Source: Pseudoalteromonas sp. G4
GTDB lineage: Bacteria; Pseudomonadota; Gammaproteobacteria; Enterobacterales; Alteromonadaceae
Assembly: GCF_028875915.1 (NCBI RefSeq)
Contig: NZ_JAPEHW010000002.1
Coordinates: 1 to 64,000, forward strand
Length of the DNA stretch: 64,000 bases
Direction: 5' to 3'
Position numbers and translations under genes: made by a program. The notes under the pieces were generated by a model. That model made no database searches. It saw only the letters and a list, made by a program, of their open reading frames with translations, and had not been told where the DNA came from. Positions 1-7,137 of the stretch are shown in pieces (position 1 is the first letter of the stretch; each line of letters starts with the position of its first letter).

Positions 1-53
1 GCAATGCCGTCAGATTTACAGTCTGATCCCTTTGGCCGCTCGGGAACCCCTCC
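1..53 (-). tRNA. tRNA-Tyr (GTA anticodon), 3' end beyond the window
   Basis: The reverse strand from 53 reads GGAGGGGTTCCCGAGCGG followed by an anticodon arm with GTA at 19-17, which is the classic class II bacterial tRNA-Tyr. The variable arm starts near position 10. The T arm and acceptor 3' strand lie before base 1, so only about 53 of some 85 bases are present. Confidence 0.95.
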
Positions 54-165
54 ACGAGAACGAGGCGAATATTAACAAACTAAAAAATTAAGTAAAGGTT
101 AAAGCTAAAGTTTTTTATATTTTTGTCGATAACAGCTTTGTTATTGAACAAATTGATTATTAAAA

Positions 166-675
166 ATGCAAATTGAACAGATCATCACACATGAAGCGCA
201 ACTTGGAGAACAACTCTGCAAAAGTGTTGCTACGGATCGTCAAAGTGATTTTGCATTTTTACTTGCCATGCTTAGTCATGATGCAACCGAATTTTCACAG
301 TTTAATCTTCCGCAAAGTGAAAAAGAATTACTCAGTGATCCATTACTTGAGTTTGCAAAGCAAGGAGCTGGCCCGAAAAAGCCATTGGCTGTTGAGCCAT
401 TTAATGGGTTGATAGGTCAACAAAACTGTCAGTTACTAATCGAGCAAGGCATAAATGCTATTCATCTTAACGAATGCTTGAATCCAGAACCATTCACTTG
501 CAAAAATGATACAAAATACATTTCTCCGGTTGTTATCGACAACTGCCCACCTGCAACACAAAAAAAATTAATTGCAGCCAAGAATGTGGCTTTAACAAAT
601 AAAAAAATGGATATTGACGGCTTTTATAGCAGTATTGAAAAAAGTCAAAACTACGATTTTGCTTCCGTTGCTTAG
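166..675 (+). CDS. Conserved gammaproteobacterial protein of unknown function (VC2046/SO_2500-like)
   Basis: A 169-residue soluble protein with no signal peptide or membrane segment. Its N-terminal half is acidic and helical. A central stretch has LAVEPFNGL, and the C-terminal half carries DNCPPATQKKLIAAK. It resembles the small uncharacterised family named after VC2046 and SO_2500, which I recall from related genomes but could not search. It is a single-gene unit, with tRNA-Tyr divergent upstream and an intrinsic terminator downstream. The start has only a weak ribosome binding site in an A-rich context. No function is proposed. Confidence 0.75.
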   Translation: MQIEQIITHEAQLGEQLCKSVATDRQSDFAFLLAMLSHDATEFSQFNLPQSEKELLSDPLLEFAKQGAGPKKPLAVEPFNGLIGQQNCQLLIEQGINAIHLNECLNPEPFTCKNDTKYISPVVIDNCPPATQKKLIAAKNVALTNKKMDIDGFYSSIEKSQNYDFASVA

Positions 676-740
676 GCTTAATAATAAGCAAAGCATTAAT
701 AACGGTTGAATCACTCTAAAACACACAATTTAAAACACAA

Positions 741-768
741 AAAAGGCGATAATAGTTATCGCCTTTTT
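741..768 (+). terminator. Intrinsic terminator, probably bidirectional
   Basis: AAAAGGCGATAA and TTATCGCCTTTT pair perfectly around a three-base loop and end in a T run. It lies between a plus-strand gene ending at 675 and a minus-strand gene ending at 812. The flanking A run would give a U tract on the other strand too, so it probably serves both. Confidence 0.85.
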
Positions 769-811
769 TATTTGTGTGAACCCACTAATTAAAACGGTTG
801 TGTATTAATTA

Positions 812-1267
812 TTAAGCGTGGCACTTTTTGTATTTTTTTTCACTACCGCATGGGCATGGGTCATTTCTACCAACTTTTTCCTCAGCGTGCTCTGTAATAG
901 TGCCATCTAAGTAACGCCATTGATTGTCTTCCACTATAAAGTTTGAAGTTTCTTCTAATTGACAATAATAACCATCACACAAATAGTCAGCTTTAAAATG
1001 CACTGTTGCAGTGTTATCAACTTCTTCAAAATTATAAACAGTGAGACCAATAAAGTTTGCTAGTTCGGCAAATGCAGCAATATCACGCACAGTATTTTCT
1101 GCCTGTTTAGAACTTGCATAGGTGTTATGAATATAGTCACTGTTATTTATGCAATATGCACTGTAGCGAGAACGCATAAGTTGTTCAGCATTTTCAGCTT
1201 TTGTTTCACCTTTAATAATCGGTAAGCAACACATCTCAAATGCAATAGAATTTCCGCAATAACACAT
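812..1267 (-). CDS. ychJ: YchJ-family SEC-C motif protein
   Basis: A 151-residue cytoplasmic protein of the YchJ/UPF0225 family. It starts with a short cysteine cluster (MCYCGNSIAFEMCC). The middle has the family signature around residues 28-45 (AENAEQLMRSRYSAY), and an NTF2-like core follows. It ends in a full SEC-C zinc-binding motif, GRNDPCPCGSEKKYKKCH. The family is widespread but its role is unproven; SEC-C motifs bind zinc and in SecA contact SecB and ribosomes. Length is normal. It follows the sulA-like gene by 30 bases on the same strand and could share its transcript. Confidence 0.92.
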   Translation of the reverse strand: MCYCGNSIAFEMCCLPIIKGETKAENAEQLMRSRYSAYCINNSDYIHNTYASSKQAENTVRDIAAFAELANFIGLTVYNFEEVDNTATVHFKADYLCDGYYCQLEETSNFIVEDNQWRYLDGTITEHAEEKVGRNDPCPCGSEKKYKKCHA

Positions 1268-1297
1268 AGTTTCGTTTCGTTAAGTTAAAAAGGTATT

Positions 1298-1735
1298 TTA
1301 GCAAAGTGTAGGTTTAGTCGTCATACCTTTACTTGCAGCAAAATGATAAAAATAGCCATTAAAGTGAGATTGGTTTGCCGCAAGCGAACTTAATGTCACT
1401 TCATCTAACATATTTGTCCACGACACAACTGCACCAAAATTTCCGTTTTTAAGTGCTGAGTTAACAACATATTCAATGTTAATTAAATGACGCTTACGAA
1501 TAATTAAAAGTTTACTGTGATCAATCGATAGGCTTTCTAATAATGATTTGCTTGGTACTGCATCTGGTGCTAACAGCAAAGTCCATTTGTTTTCACAGGT
1601 ATGTTTTTGCAAAATCTCAATGAGAGCAAGTGTCTCTTGAATATCATCTTGCACATTTATTACTTTCAGTTTGTCTGACGCGATTTCACTTATTTCTAAC
1701 GTTTGCTGTGTTGAAAGGTGCTGAGCTTGTAACAT
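1298..1735 (-). CDS. sulA: SulA-like SOS cell-division inhibitor
   Basis: A 145-residue protein matching the SulA fold pattern. A tryptophan-led strand (KWTLLLAP) is followed by S..LL..L.I..SKLLII, then a helix ending in V..ALKNGNFGAVVSW near residues 90-106. SulA binds FtsZ and blocks Z-ring assembly during DNA damage. The identification is supported by a LexA-type palindrome eight bases upstream of the start codon. In many relatives sulA sits beside lexA; here it stands between ychJ and a Sel1 gene. Identity outside the core is low, so the call rests on motif pattern plus the SOS box. Confidence 0.8.
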   Translation of the reverse strand: MLQAQHLSTQQTLEISEIASDKLKVINVQDDIQETLALIEILQKHTCENKWTLLLAPDAVPSKSLLESLSIDHSKLLIIRKRHLINIEYVVNSALKNGNFGAVVSWTNMLDEVTLSSLAANQSHFNGYFYHFAASKGMTTKPTLC

Positions 1736-1743
1736 AACGATAC

Positions 1744-1759
1744 CTGTTTAAATATACAG
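1744..1759 (-). promoter_or_regulatory. LexA (SOS) box of the sulA-like gene
   Basis: CTGTTTAAATATACAG fits the CTGT-N8-ACAG consensus exactly. On the coding strand the left half reads ACTGTATAT, as in the E. coli consensus. It lies eight bases before the sulA-like ATG, unusually close, so bound LexA would cover the ribosome binding region and probably the transcription start. Confidence 0.8.
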
Positions 1760-1818
1760 TGGAATTATTCATACAGTAGTTTATACAGTAATCTGTTTCA
1801 AGCGTTTTTTGCTATTTT

Positions 1819-2289
1819 TTACACAATTTTTTCATTGTTAAAGATATTGTCATGGATAAGTTCATATAAATCAGCAGCTTGCTTTTTGGCATCTGTAATT
1901 TGTTTTGCCTGTAAAAGAGGCTGAAGTTTGCCTATCGCCTCGACAGCTTCAATTGAGCCTTGGCTTTCAGCTAAACATAACCAGGTATATGCATGGTAAA
2001 CACTTTGTGGCAGCCCCGAACCTTTTGCGAACATCATGCCTAAATAAAATTGCGCTTTGACATGGCCTTGCATAGCGGCAAATCGCATATATTTTGCTGC
2101 ACCGACATCATTACGTGCTTTTGACATCGATACCGAAGTGGCAAATAGTCGTTCGCTGTCTTTTGCGTCAGCCTTGGCGTGTTTTTCATTAAGCTCTTTT
2201 TTTATTGCAAGTAACGTAGAGAGAATAAGTTGTTCAACTTCAGCGATTGTTAACGCGTCTATTTCTATGTGTTGATTCGTGTTTTCCAT
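1819..2289 (-). CDS. Sel1-like repeat protein
   Basis: A 156-residue soluble protein. Residues about 60-120 contain two Sel1-type (TPR-like) repeats, recognisable from AAKYMRFAAMQGHVKAQFYL followed by GMMFAKGSGLPQS..AYTWLCLAESQGS. The N-terminal 50 residues form a charged helix. Such repeats mediate protein-protein contacts; the partner is unknown. There is no signal peptide, so it is probably cytoplasmic. It is separated from the sulA-like gene by about 80 bases that hold the SOS box, so it is likely a separate unit. Confidence 0.8.
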   Translation of the reverse strand: MENTNQHIEIDALTIAEVEQLILSTLLAIKKELNEKHAKADAKDSERLFATSVSMSKARNDVGAAKYMRFAAMQGHVKAQFYLGMMFAKGSGLPQSVYHAYTWLCLAESQGSIEAVEAIGKLQPLLQAKQITDAKKQAADLYELIHDNIFNNEKIV

Positions 2290-2432
2290 GATGCCCCAAA
2301 TAAAGTGAACTTAAAGTAAGTTTAGAAGCTTTTGATTTTTTCACTTAATTTCGATTCACAATGACTTAAAAATTTAATTTTTTGTGTGTCACTGGTATGA
2401 TCACAACCCCCTTAAGACACAGTAACGTAATC

Positions 2433-3722
2433 ATGTTTGAACAACTTTTTAAAATAAACCAACAGGGCAGTTCGGTTAAGCGTGAGGTGATAGCTGGTAT
2501 CACCACATTTGTCACTATGGTCTACATAGTATTCGTTAACCCTGCAATGCTTGCAGAAGCGGGAATCGATCAAGGTGCGGCATTTGTTGCTACCTGTTTA
2601 GCAGCTGCGATTGGTTGTTTTATTATGGGCTTTTGGGCAAATTACCCAATCGCACTTGCACCTGGTATGGGCTTAAATGCCTTTTTCACCTACGGTGTTG
2701 TACTTGGTATGGGTTATAGTTGGCAAAGTGCATTGGCAGCCGTGTTTTTCTCAGGAATTATCTTTTTACTATTAAGTTTATTTAAAGTAAGAGAGTGGAT
2801 AATCAATGCGATCCCATTAGTATTAAAACGTGCAATTGCCACAGGTATTGGTGCATTTTTAGCGTTAATTGCCCTTAAAAATTCAGGCATTATTGTGGCA
2901 AGTCCAGCGACATTAGTGCAATTAGGTGATATTACCCAAGCTGGTCCTTTACTTGCGATTATTAGTTTCTTCTTTATTGCAGCGCTTTTGTACCGTGATA
3001 TTAAAAGCGGCGTGTTATTCAGTATTTTAGGTGTAACTGCAATCGCATTATCACTTGGTCTAGTTGAATATAATGGCATTGTATCTATGCCACCTTCACT
3101 TGCACCAACTTGGATGGAACTCGACTTTGCAAGTGCGCTTGAGCTGTCCATGTTAAGCGTTATTTTTGCGTTTTTATTCGTCGATTTATTTGATACGTCA
3201 GGCACCTTAGTTGCTGTTTCACAAAAAGCAGGATTTTCTGACGAAAAGGGCAACATTCCGCGTATGGGTAGAGCGCTTAGTGCAGATAGTTGTGCAACGA
3301 TTGCTGGTGCAACGTTAGGTACATCAACAACAACATCGTATATTGAGTCGGTGGCAGGTGTTTCTGTTGGTGGTAAAACAGGTTTAACCGCTGTGGTTGT
3401 TGGTATTTGCTTTTTACTAATGCTGTTTTTTGCACCACTTGCAGCTATGGTTCCGGCTTACGCAACGGCGGGTGCTATTTTGTATGTTGCCGTACTGATG
3501 TTACAAAACTTAAAACTAGTAGATTGGGATGATATGACAGAAGCTGTACCTGTTGCAGTTGTATTATTAATGACGCCATTAACGTTCTCAATCGCACATG
3601 GTATTGCATTGGGTTTTATTGCTTACACTGCGGTGAAAGTAATGTGTAATCGCGGTAATGAAGTCAGTATAAGTGTATGGATATTATCAATCCTTTTTGT
3701 GGTTAAATTCGCAGTATTATAA
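2433..3722 (+). CDS. NCS2-family adenine/guanine/hypoxanthine permease
   Basis: Inner-membrane proton symporter of the AzgA-like branch of the NCS2 (nucleobase:cation symporter 2) family, 429 residues with about 12-14 hydrophobic segments. Family marks are the N-terminal REVIAGITTFVTMVYIVFVNP, the APGMGLNAFFTY loop, DLFDTSGTL near residue 265, and the GTSTTTSYIESVAGV loop. Substrates in the family are adenine, guanine or hypoxanthine; which applies here cannot be told. I chose ATG 2433 because the protein then begins MFEQLFKI as in homologues; an in-frame ATG at 2382 would add 17 atypical residues. No purine riboswitch or clear PurR box is visible upstream. Confidence 0.92.
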   Translation: MFEQLFKINQQGSSVKREVIAGITTFVTMVYIVFVNPAMLAEAGIDQGAAFVATCLAAAIGCFIMGFWANYPIALAPGMGLNAFFTYGVVLGMGYSWQSALAAVFFSGIIFLLLSLFKVREWIINAIPLVLKRAIATGIGAFLALIALKNSGIIVASPATLVQLGDITQAGPLLAIISFFFIAALLYRDIKSGVLFSILGVTAIALSLGLVEYNGIVSMPPSLAPTWMELDFASALELSMLSVIFAFLFVDLFDTSGTLVAVSQKAGFSDEKGNIPRMGRALSADSCATIAGATLGTSTTTSYIESVAGVSVGGKTGLTAVVVGICFLLMLFFAPLAAMVPAYATAGAILYVAVLMLQNLKLVDWDDMTEAVPVAVVLLMTPLTFSIAHGIALGFIAYTAVKVMCNRGNEVSISVWILSILFVVKFAVL

Positions 3723-3725
3723 TTC

Positions 3726-3745
3726 AAGGCGCTTAATGCGCCTTT
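3726..3745 (+). terminator. Short hairpin after the purine permease
   Basis: AAGGCGC and GCGCCTT pair around TTAAT, with only a short T-rich tail. It is probably a weak terminator between the permease and the glycerophosphotransferase operon. Confidence 0.6.
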
Positions 3746-3762
3746 AAATCAATGGAACGTGT

Positions 3763-4821
3763 ATGCGTAAGTACCTCTTTTTTATTTCTCAAAACTATAG
3801 CTATGCTATTTTAAGACCATTACAACAGGAAATTTTACGCCGTGGCGATACTGCAGCGTGGTTTTTATGGGGTAATGAAGTAAATGCGAGTTATCTAAAA
3901 GAAGATGAATTGCAACTTCATACAGTTGATGAGGTAAAAGCATTTCAACCCGATGCGGTTTTTGTGCCGGGTAATACCGTTCCTCGATTTTTTCCTGGGG
4001 TTAAAGTTGCTGTATTTCATGGTTTTAATGCCGGGAAAATTAATCGCCGTGGTCAGAACGACCATTTTAATATTCGCCAGTGTTTTGATCTTTATTGCAC
4101 ACAAGGTCCTAACACCACAGAAACGTTTGAAAAGTTAGCGAAACAGCATGGTTATTTTAATGTAGTTGAAACCGGCTGGCCGACACTGGATCCACTTTTC
4201 AAATCAGTAGAAAGCGAAAATCAAAGCTTAAATATTAAAAGTGATAAGAAAACGGTACTTATGTGCTCAACCTTTTCACGTAATTTAACCTGTGCGCCTC
4301 ATTTGTTTGAGCAAGTTAAAAATCTGAGTGCAACGGGTAGGTGGCGTTGGCTTGTGCAGTTTCACCCCAAAATGCCTAAGCAGATTGTTGACCAATATAA
4401 ATCCCTCGAAAGTGAACACTTAACCTTTGTTGAAACCGACAATGTATTGCCTTTATTAACACAGGCAGATGTTATGCTGTGCGATACATCATCGGTTATT
4501 CAAATGTTTTTGGTACAAAATAAACCAGTAGTGACCTTCAATAACATCGAGCCACAACCTTATATGGTGAATTTTACAGAGCCTGAATTACTTGAAGAAA
4601 AACTGGCATTTGCGCTTCAGTATCCAATCAGTTTACAAACCAGCGTAAGCGATTACATTGAGCAGTTGCACCCTTACCGAGATGGCCAATCAAGTGCACG
4701 TGTACTTGAAGCGGTTGAACAAGTGCTACAAGGTAAACTTACTACAGAAAAAAACAAACCGCTAAATTTACTGCGCAATTTTAAATTAAGAAAAAAACTT
4801 AAATACTGGAAATTCAGCTAA
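3763..4821 (+). CDS. CDP-glycerol glycerophosphotransferase-family protein (first copy)
   Basis: A 352-residue protein of the TagB/TagF-like family (PF04464). These enzymes move glycerol phosphate, or a related polyol phosphate, from a CDP donor to a membrane-linked acceptor. Visible family features are VFHGFNAGK near residue 85, ETGWPTLDPLF near 140, VQFHPKMP near 200, and ADVMLCDTSSVIQMF near 240. The last corresponds to the donor-binding Asp-Ser-Ser region. The basic C-terminal tail (NFKLRKKLKYWKF) could anchor it to the membrane. It is the first gene of a plus-strand run of four, followed by a second family member and a TagD-like gene. Acceptor and product are unknown. Confidence 0.8.
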   Translation: MRKYLFFISQNYSYAILRPLQQEILRRGDTAAWFLWGNEVNASYLKEDELQLHTVDEVKAFQPDAVFVPGNTVPRFFPGVKVAVFHGFNAGKINRRGQNDHFNIRQCFDLYCTQGPNTTETFEKLAKQHGYFNVVETGWPTLDPLFKSVESENQSLNIKSDKKTVLMCSTFSRNLTCAPHLFEQVKNLSATGRWRWLVQFHPKMPKQIVDQYKSLESEHLTFVETDNVLPLLTQADVMLCDTSSVIQMFLVQNKPVVTFNNIEPQPYMVNFTEPELLEEKLAFALQYPISLQTSVSDYIEQLHPYRDGQSSARVLEAVEQVLQGKLTTEKNKPLNLLRNFKLRKKLKYWKFS

Positions 4822-4890
4822 AAAGCTTTTGCCTGATATTAAGTTTTTGTGAGATCATAAAAGTGTCACATACATGATTTAGGCAGCGCA

Positions 4891-5961
4891 ATGAAGGTTA
4901 TTTTCGATATTCAGCATCTCTATTATTTACCACAATATTTACCGGTAATCGATGTGTTAAAACAACACGATACCGATATTGAGTTAATCGGTTACAAAAC
5001 AGATGATGAAGATTTAAACCGCATTGTTGAAAAGGCTCTTCAAGAGACCAAATTGTCACTTAAAATTGTGCAAAATTGGCAAGAAGCGTTAACCCATTAC
5101 TTAGCTCACAAAGCTGATTGGATTGTCTTTGGGAATGCTGTATCTGATTTAGAGCAACTGCACGAAGTTAGCAAAACAGTACTGATGCAGCACGGTGTTG
5201 GCCCAAAAAGTTGTTACTATGATGTTTCCAAAAATCCAACAACAGTACGTTTTGTTGAAGGTGAAAAGCGCCTCGGTAATCTTCAAGCTATGTTTCCAAG
5301 CGGAAATTTTGTAGACAGCGGTTATGCCAAGCTAGATCCTGCGATTAATCGCACTTCACTTAAAATTTCGTTAAGCGCTCTTGGATTAGATGAAAATAAA
5401 CCAACTATCCTTTATGCACCAACGTTTTATCCAAGTTCAATTGAGTTATTTGCCAAATCATTCCCTGATGATTTTGCCAATTACAATATTATTTTAAAGC
5501 CACATTTTTTTTCGCTCACTAAGCCTCGTTACACTAAACAAAAAGCCATACTAGAATCTTGGGCAGCTAACGATAATGTCTATTTGGCAGGTGTTGATGA
5601 ATATAACTTGCTAGAATTTATGGCCATTTCAGATGTAATGCTTTCGGATGCATCGTCTGCTATCTTTGAATTTGCAGCGCTTGATAAACCTGTTATCTGG
5701 TGTGACTTCTATAAATTACGATGGGGTTATCGGGGGATTTTCTCCTTCCGTTTTAAAAAACGTATTGATGAAAGTATCGCGGTTTTTCATGAATTATGTG
5801 ATAGAGCTGCTAATTATCAGGCACTCAGTGAGGTAGTGGCCCATGCGGTCAAAAAACCGCAAATAAAGCAATCAGTAAGAAAACAAATATGTGATGAATA
5901 TGTAGGTAAGCTTGACGGTAAATCGGCAGAGCGTATTTGTGATTATTTAATCTCACATTAG
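4891..5961 (+). CDS. CDP-glycerol glycerophosphotransferase-family protein (second copy)
   Basis: A 356-residue paralogue of the preceding gene with low identity to it. It shares the same landmarks: VLMQHGVGPKS near residue 98, DSGYAKLDP near 141, YAPTFYPSS near 170, LKPHFF near 200, and SDVMLSDASSAIFEF near 250. By analogy with TagB/TagF pairs, one copy may prime and the other extend, but that is inference. It lies 22 bases before the TagD-like gene, consistent with one operon. No signal peptide is seen; these enzymes act at the cytoplasmic membrane face. Confidence 0.8.
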   Translation: MKVIFDIQHLYYLPQYLPVIDVLKQHDTDIELIGYKTDDEDLNRIVEKALQETKLSLKIVQNWQEALTHYLAHKADWIVFGNAVSDLEQLHEVSKTVLMQHGVGPKSCYYDVSKNPTTVRFVEGEKRLGNLQAMFPSGNFVDSGYAKLDPAINRTSLKISLSALGLDENKPTILYAPTFYPSSIELFAKSFPDDFANYNIILKPHFFSLTKPRYTKQKAILESWAANDNVYLAGVDEYNLLEFMAISDVMLSDASSAIFEFAALDKPVIWCDFYKLRWGYRGIFSFRFKKRIDESIAVFHELCDRAANYQALSEVVAHAVKKPQIKQSVRKQICDEYVGKLDGKSAERICDYLISH

Positions 5962-5983
5962 AACCAATTAGAAAGAATATATT

Positions 5984-6427
5984 ATGAGTAAAATTGTTTA
6001 CGTATCAGGCACATTTGATTTGTTTCACCGCAATCATTTGAAAATGATTGAGTATGGTAGAGGACTTGGCGAAACCTTAATTGTTGGGGTGAGCACTGAC
6101 GAGCTTGTGTGCAGTTATAAAAATCCACCTGCTGTTCCGTTTGAAGAGCGTATTGCGATTGTTGAAGCACTAAAATATCCTGATGTAGTTATTCCACAGC
6201 GCTCGTTAGAGCATACGCAGCGCATTAAAGATCTGAATATCGATATTTTTGTTGTGGGAGATGATTGGCGTGGTAAATATGATTACCTTCGCGATCTCGG
6301 TGTAAAAGTATTTTATTTCCCATACGGTGCAGGTGTAAGTAGCTCAAACTTAAAAGAACGTATTTACGATCAGTATAGAAACTTAATAGATAAGTCAGAT
6401 AAACATGAAAACCCAGATATCGTCTAA
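5984..6427 (+). CDS. TagD-like glycerol-3-phosphate cytidylyltransferase
   Basis: A 147-residue nucleotidyltransferase that should make a CDP-polyol, most likely CDP-glycerol, from CTP and a polyol phosphate. The N-terminal GTFDLFHRNHLKMIEYGR carries the HxxH catalytic signature. The GDDWRGKYDYL segment near residue 85 closely follows TagD, and a GVSSSNLKERI segment takes the place of the RTEGISTT motif. In TagD and most relatives the first motif is HxGH; here it is HRNH, with Asn for the usual Gly. It would supply donor for the two upstream transferases. Its last 23 bases overlap the next gene. Confidence 0.82.
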   Translation: MSKIVYVSGTFDLFHRNHLKMIEYGRGLGETLIVGVSTDELVCSYKNPPAVPFEERIAIVEALKYPDVVIPQRSLEHTQRIKDLNIDIFVVGDDWRGKYDYLRDLGVKVFYFPYGAGVSSSNLKERIYDQYRNLIDKSDKHENPDIV

Positions 6428-7025
6428 AAAATCAATTTTAATCACTGGTGGTGGAGGCGATTGGGCGCAAAGCTTTGCCAATGAGTTTAGGGATGTTTTT
6501 GATATTACCTTAGTTTCGCGAAAACAGTTAGATGTAACGCAAGACTCTGATGTTGCAAACTATTTCGAAGGTAAACAGTTTGATGTCGTAATTAATAATG
6601 CTGGCTGCATTCACCCCAATCGATTACTTGAGTCAGACTCTGCTGAGTGGATACAAGACATTTCAGTGAATTTGATTGGTACGTATTTAGTAAGTAAATA
6701 CGCGCTGAAAAATAATCAAAACACACTGATTATTAATATTGCATCGACAGCTGGGTTCAATGCCTATAAAGATTGGTCATCGTATTGTAGCTCAAAAGCA
6801 GGTGTTATTACTTTGAGCAAAAGCATGGCAAATGATGGCTTTGAGGTGATCTGCATGGCACCTGGTGCAATTGAAACCAAATTTAGAGATAAATTTAATA
6901 TTCCTAACAACAATATCATGACATGCAGCGAGTTTAGCAAACATATTGTTGATGTGCTGGATGGCCAATATCAAAGTGGTGATGTGTTGTTTATTCGTAA
7001 AAACGAGTTTGTACTCAACCCATAA
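6405..7025 (+). CDS. Short-chain dehydrogenase/reductase
   Basis: A 206-residue classical SDR, somewhat short for the usual 245. It has the N-terminal nucleotide-binding glycine motif TGGGGDWA (residues 14-21), NNAG near residue 61, catalytic Ser in IASTAGF, and the YCSSK (YxxxK) pair near residue 127. The cofactor should be NAD(P)H; the substrate is unknown. Its 23-base overlap with the cytidylyltransferase implies translational coupling, so it probably makes or modifies a sugar or polyol precursor of the same polymer, as TarJ does beside TarI in ribitol phosphate synthesis. That comparison concerns layout only, since TarJ is not an SDR. Confidence 0.82.
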   Translation: MKTQISSKKSILITGGGGDWAQSFANEFRDVFDITLVSRKQLDVTQDSDVANYFEGKQFDVVINNAGCIHPNRLLESDSAEWIQDISVNLIGTYLVSKYALKNNQNTLIINIASTAGFNAYKDWSSYCSSKAGVITLSKSMANDGFEVICMAPGAIETKFRDKFNIPNNNIMTCSEFSKHIVDVLDGQYQSGDVLFIRKNEFVLNP

Positions 7026-7054
7026 AAAAAAGGCTAACCCAGATGGGTTAGCCT
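7024..7054 (-). terminator. Intrinsic terminator of the alpha-glucosidase gene
   Basis: AGGCTAACCC and GGGTTAGCCT pair around a four-base loop. Read on the minus strand the stem is followed by seven T residues, so it terminates the minus-strand gene ending at 7138. On the plus strand there is no U tract. Confidence 0.85.
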
Positions 7055-7137
7055 CACGTTCACATGGGAAGAACAATACGTAAATCTTTCAATTTATTAA
7101 AATGGTAATTTCATTTACCCTGCGTTAGTAACTTTTC

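Noticed and set aside
2290..2432. Purine riboswitch or PurR box before the purine permease
   Set aside because: I looked for the conserved loops and for the ACGCAAACGTTT-type box and found neither.
2714..3256. A 180-codon open frame antisense to the purine permease
   Set aside because: It mirrors the codon pattern of a clear membrane transporter and encodes a low-complexity Asn/Lys/Ser-rich product with no ribosome binding site.
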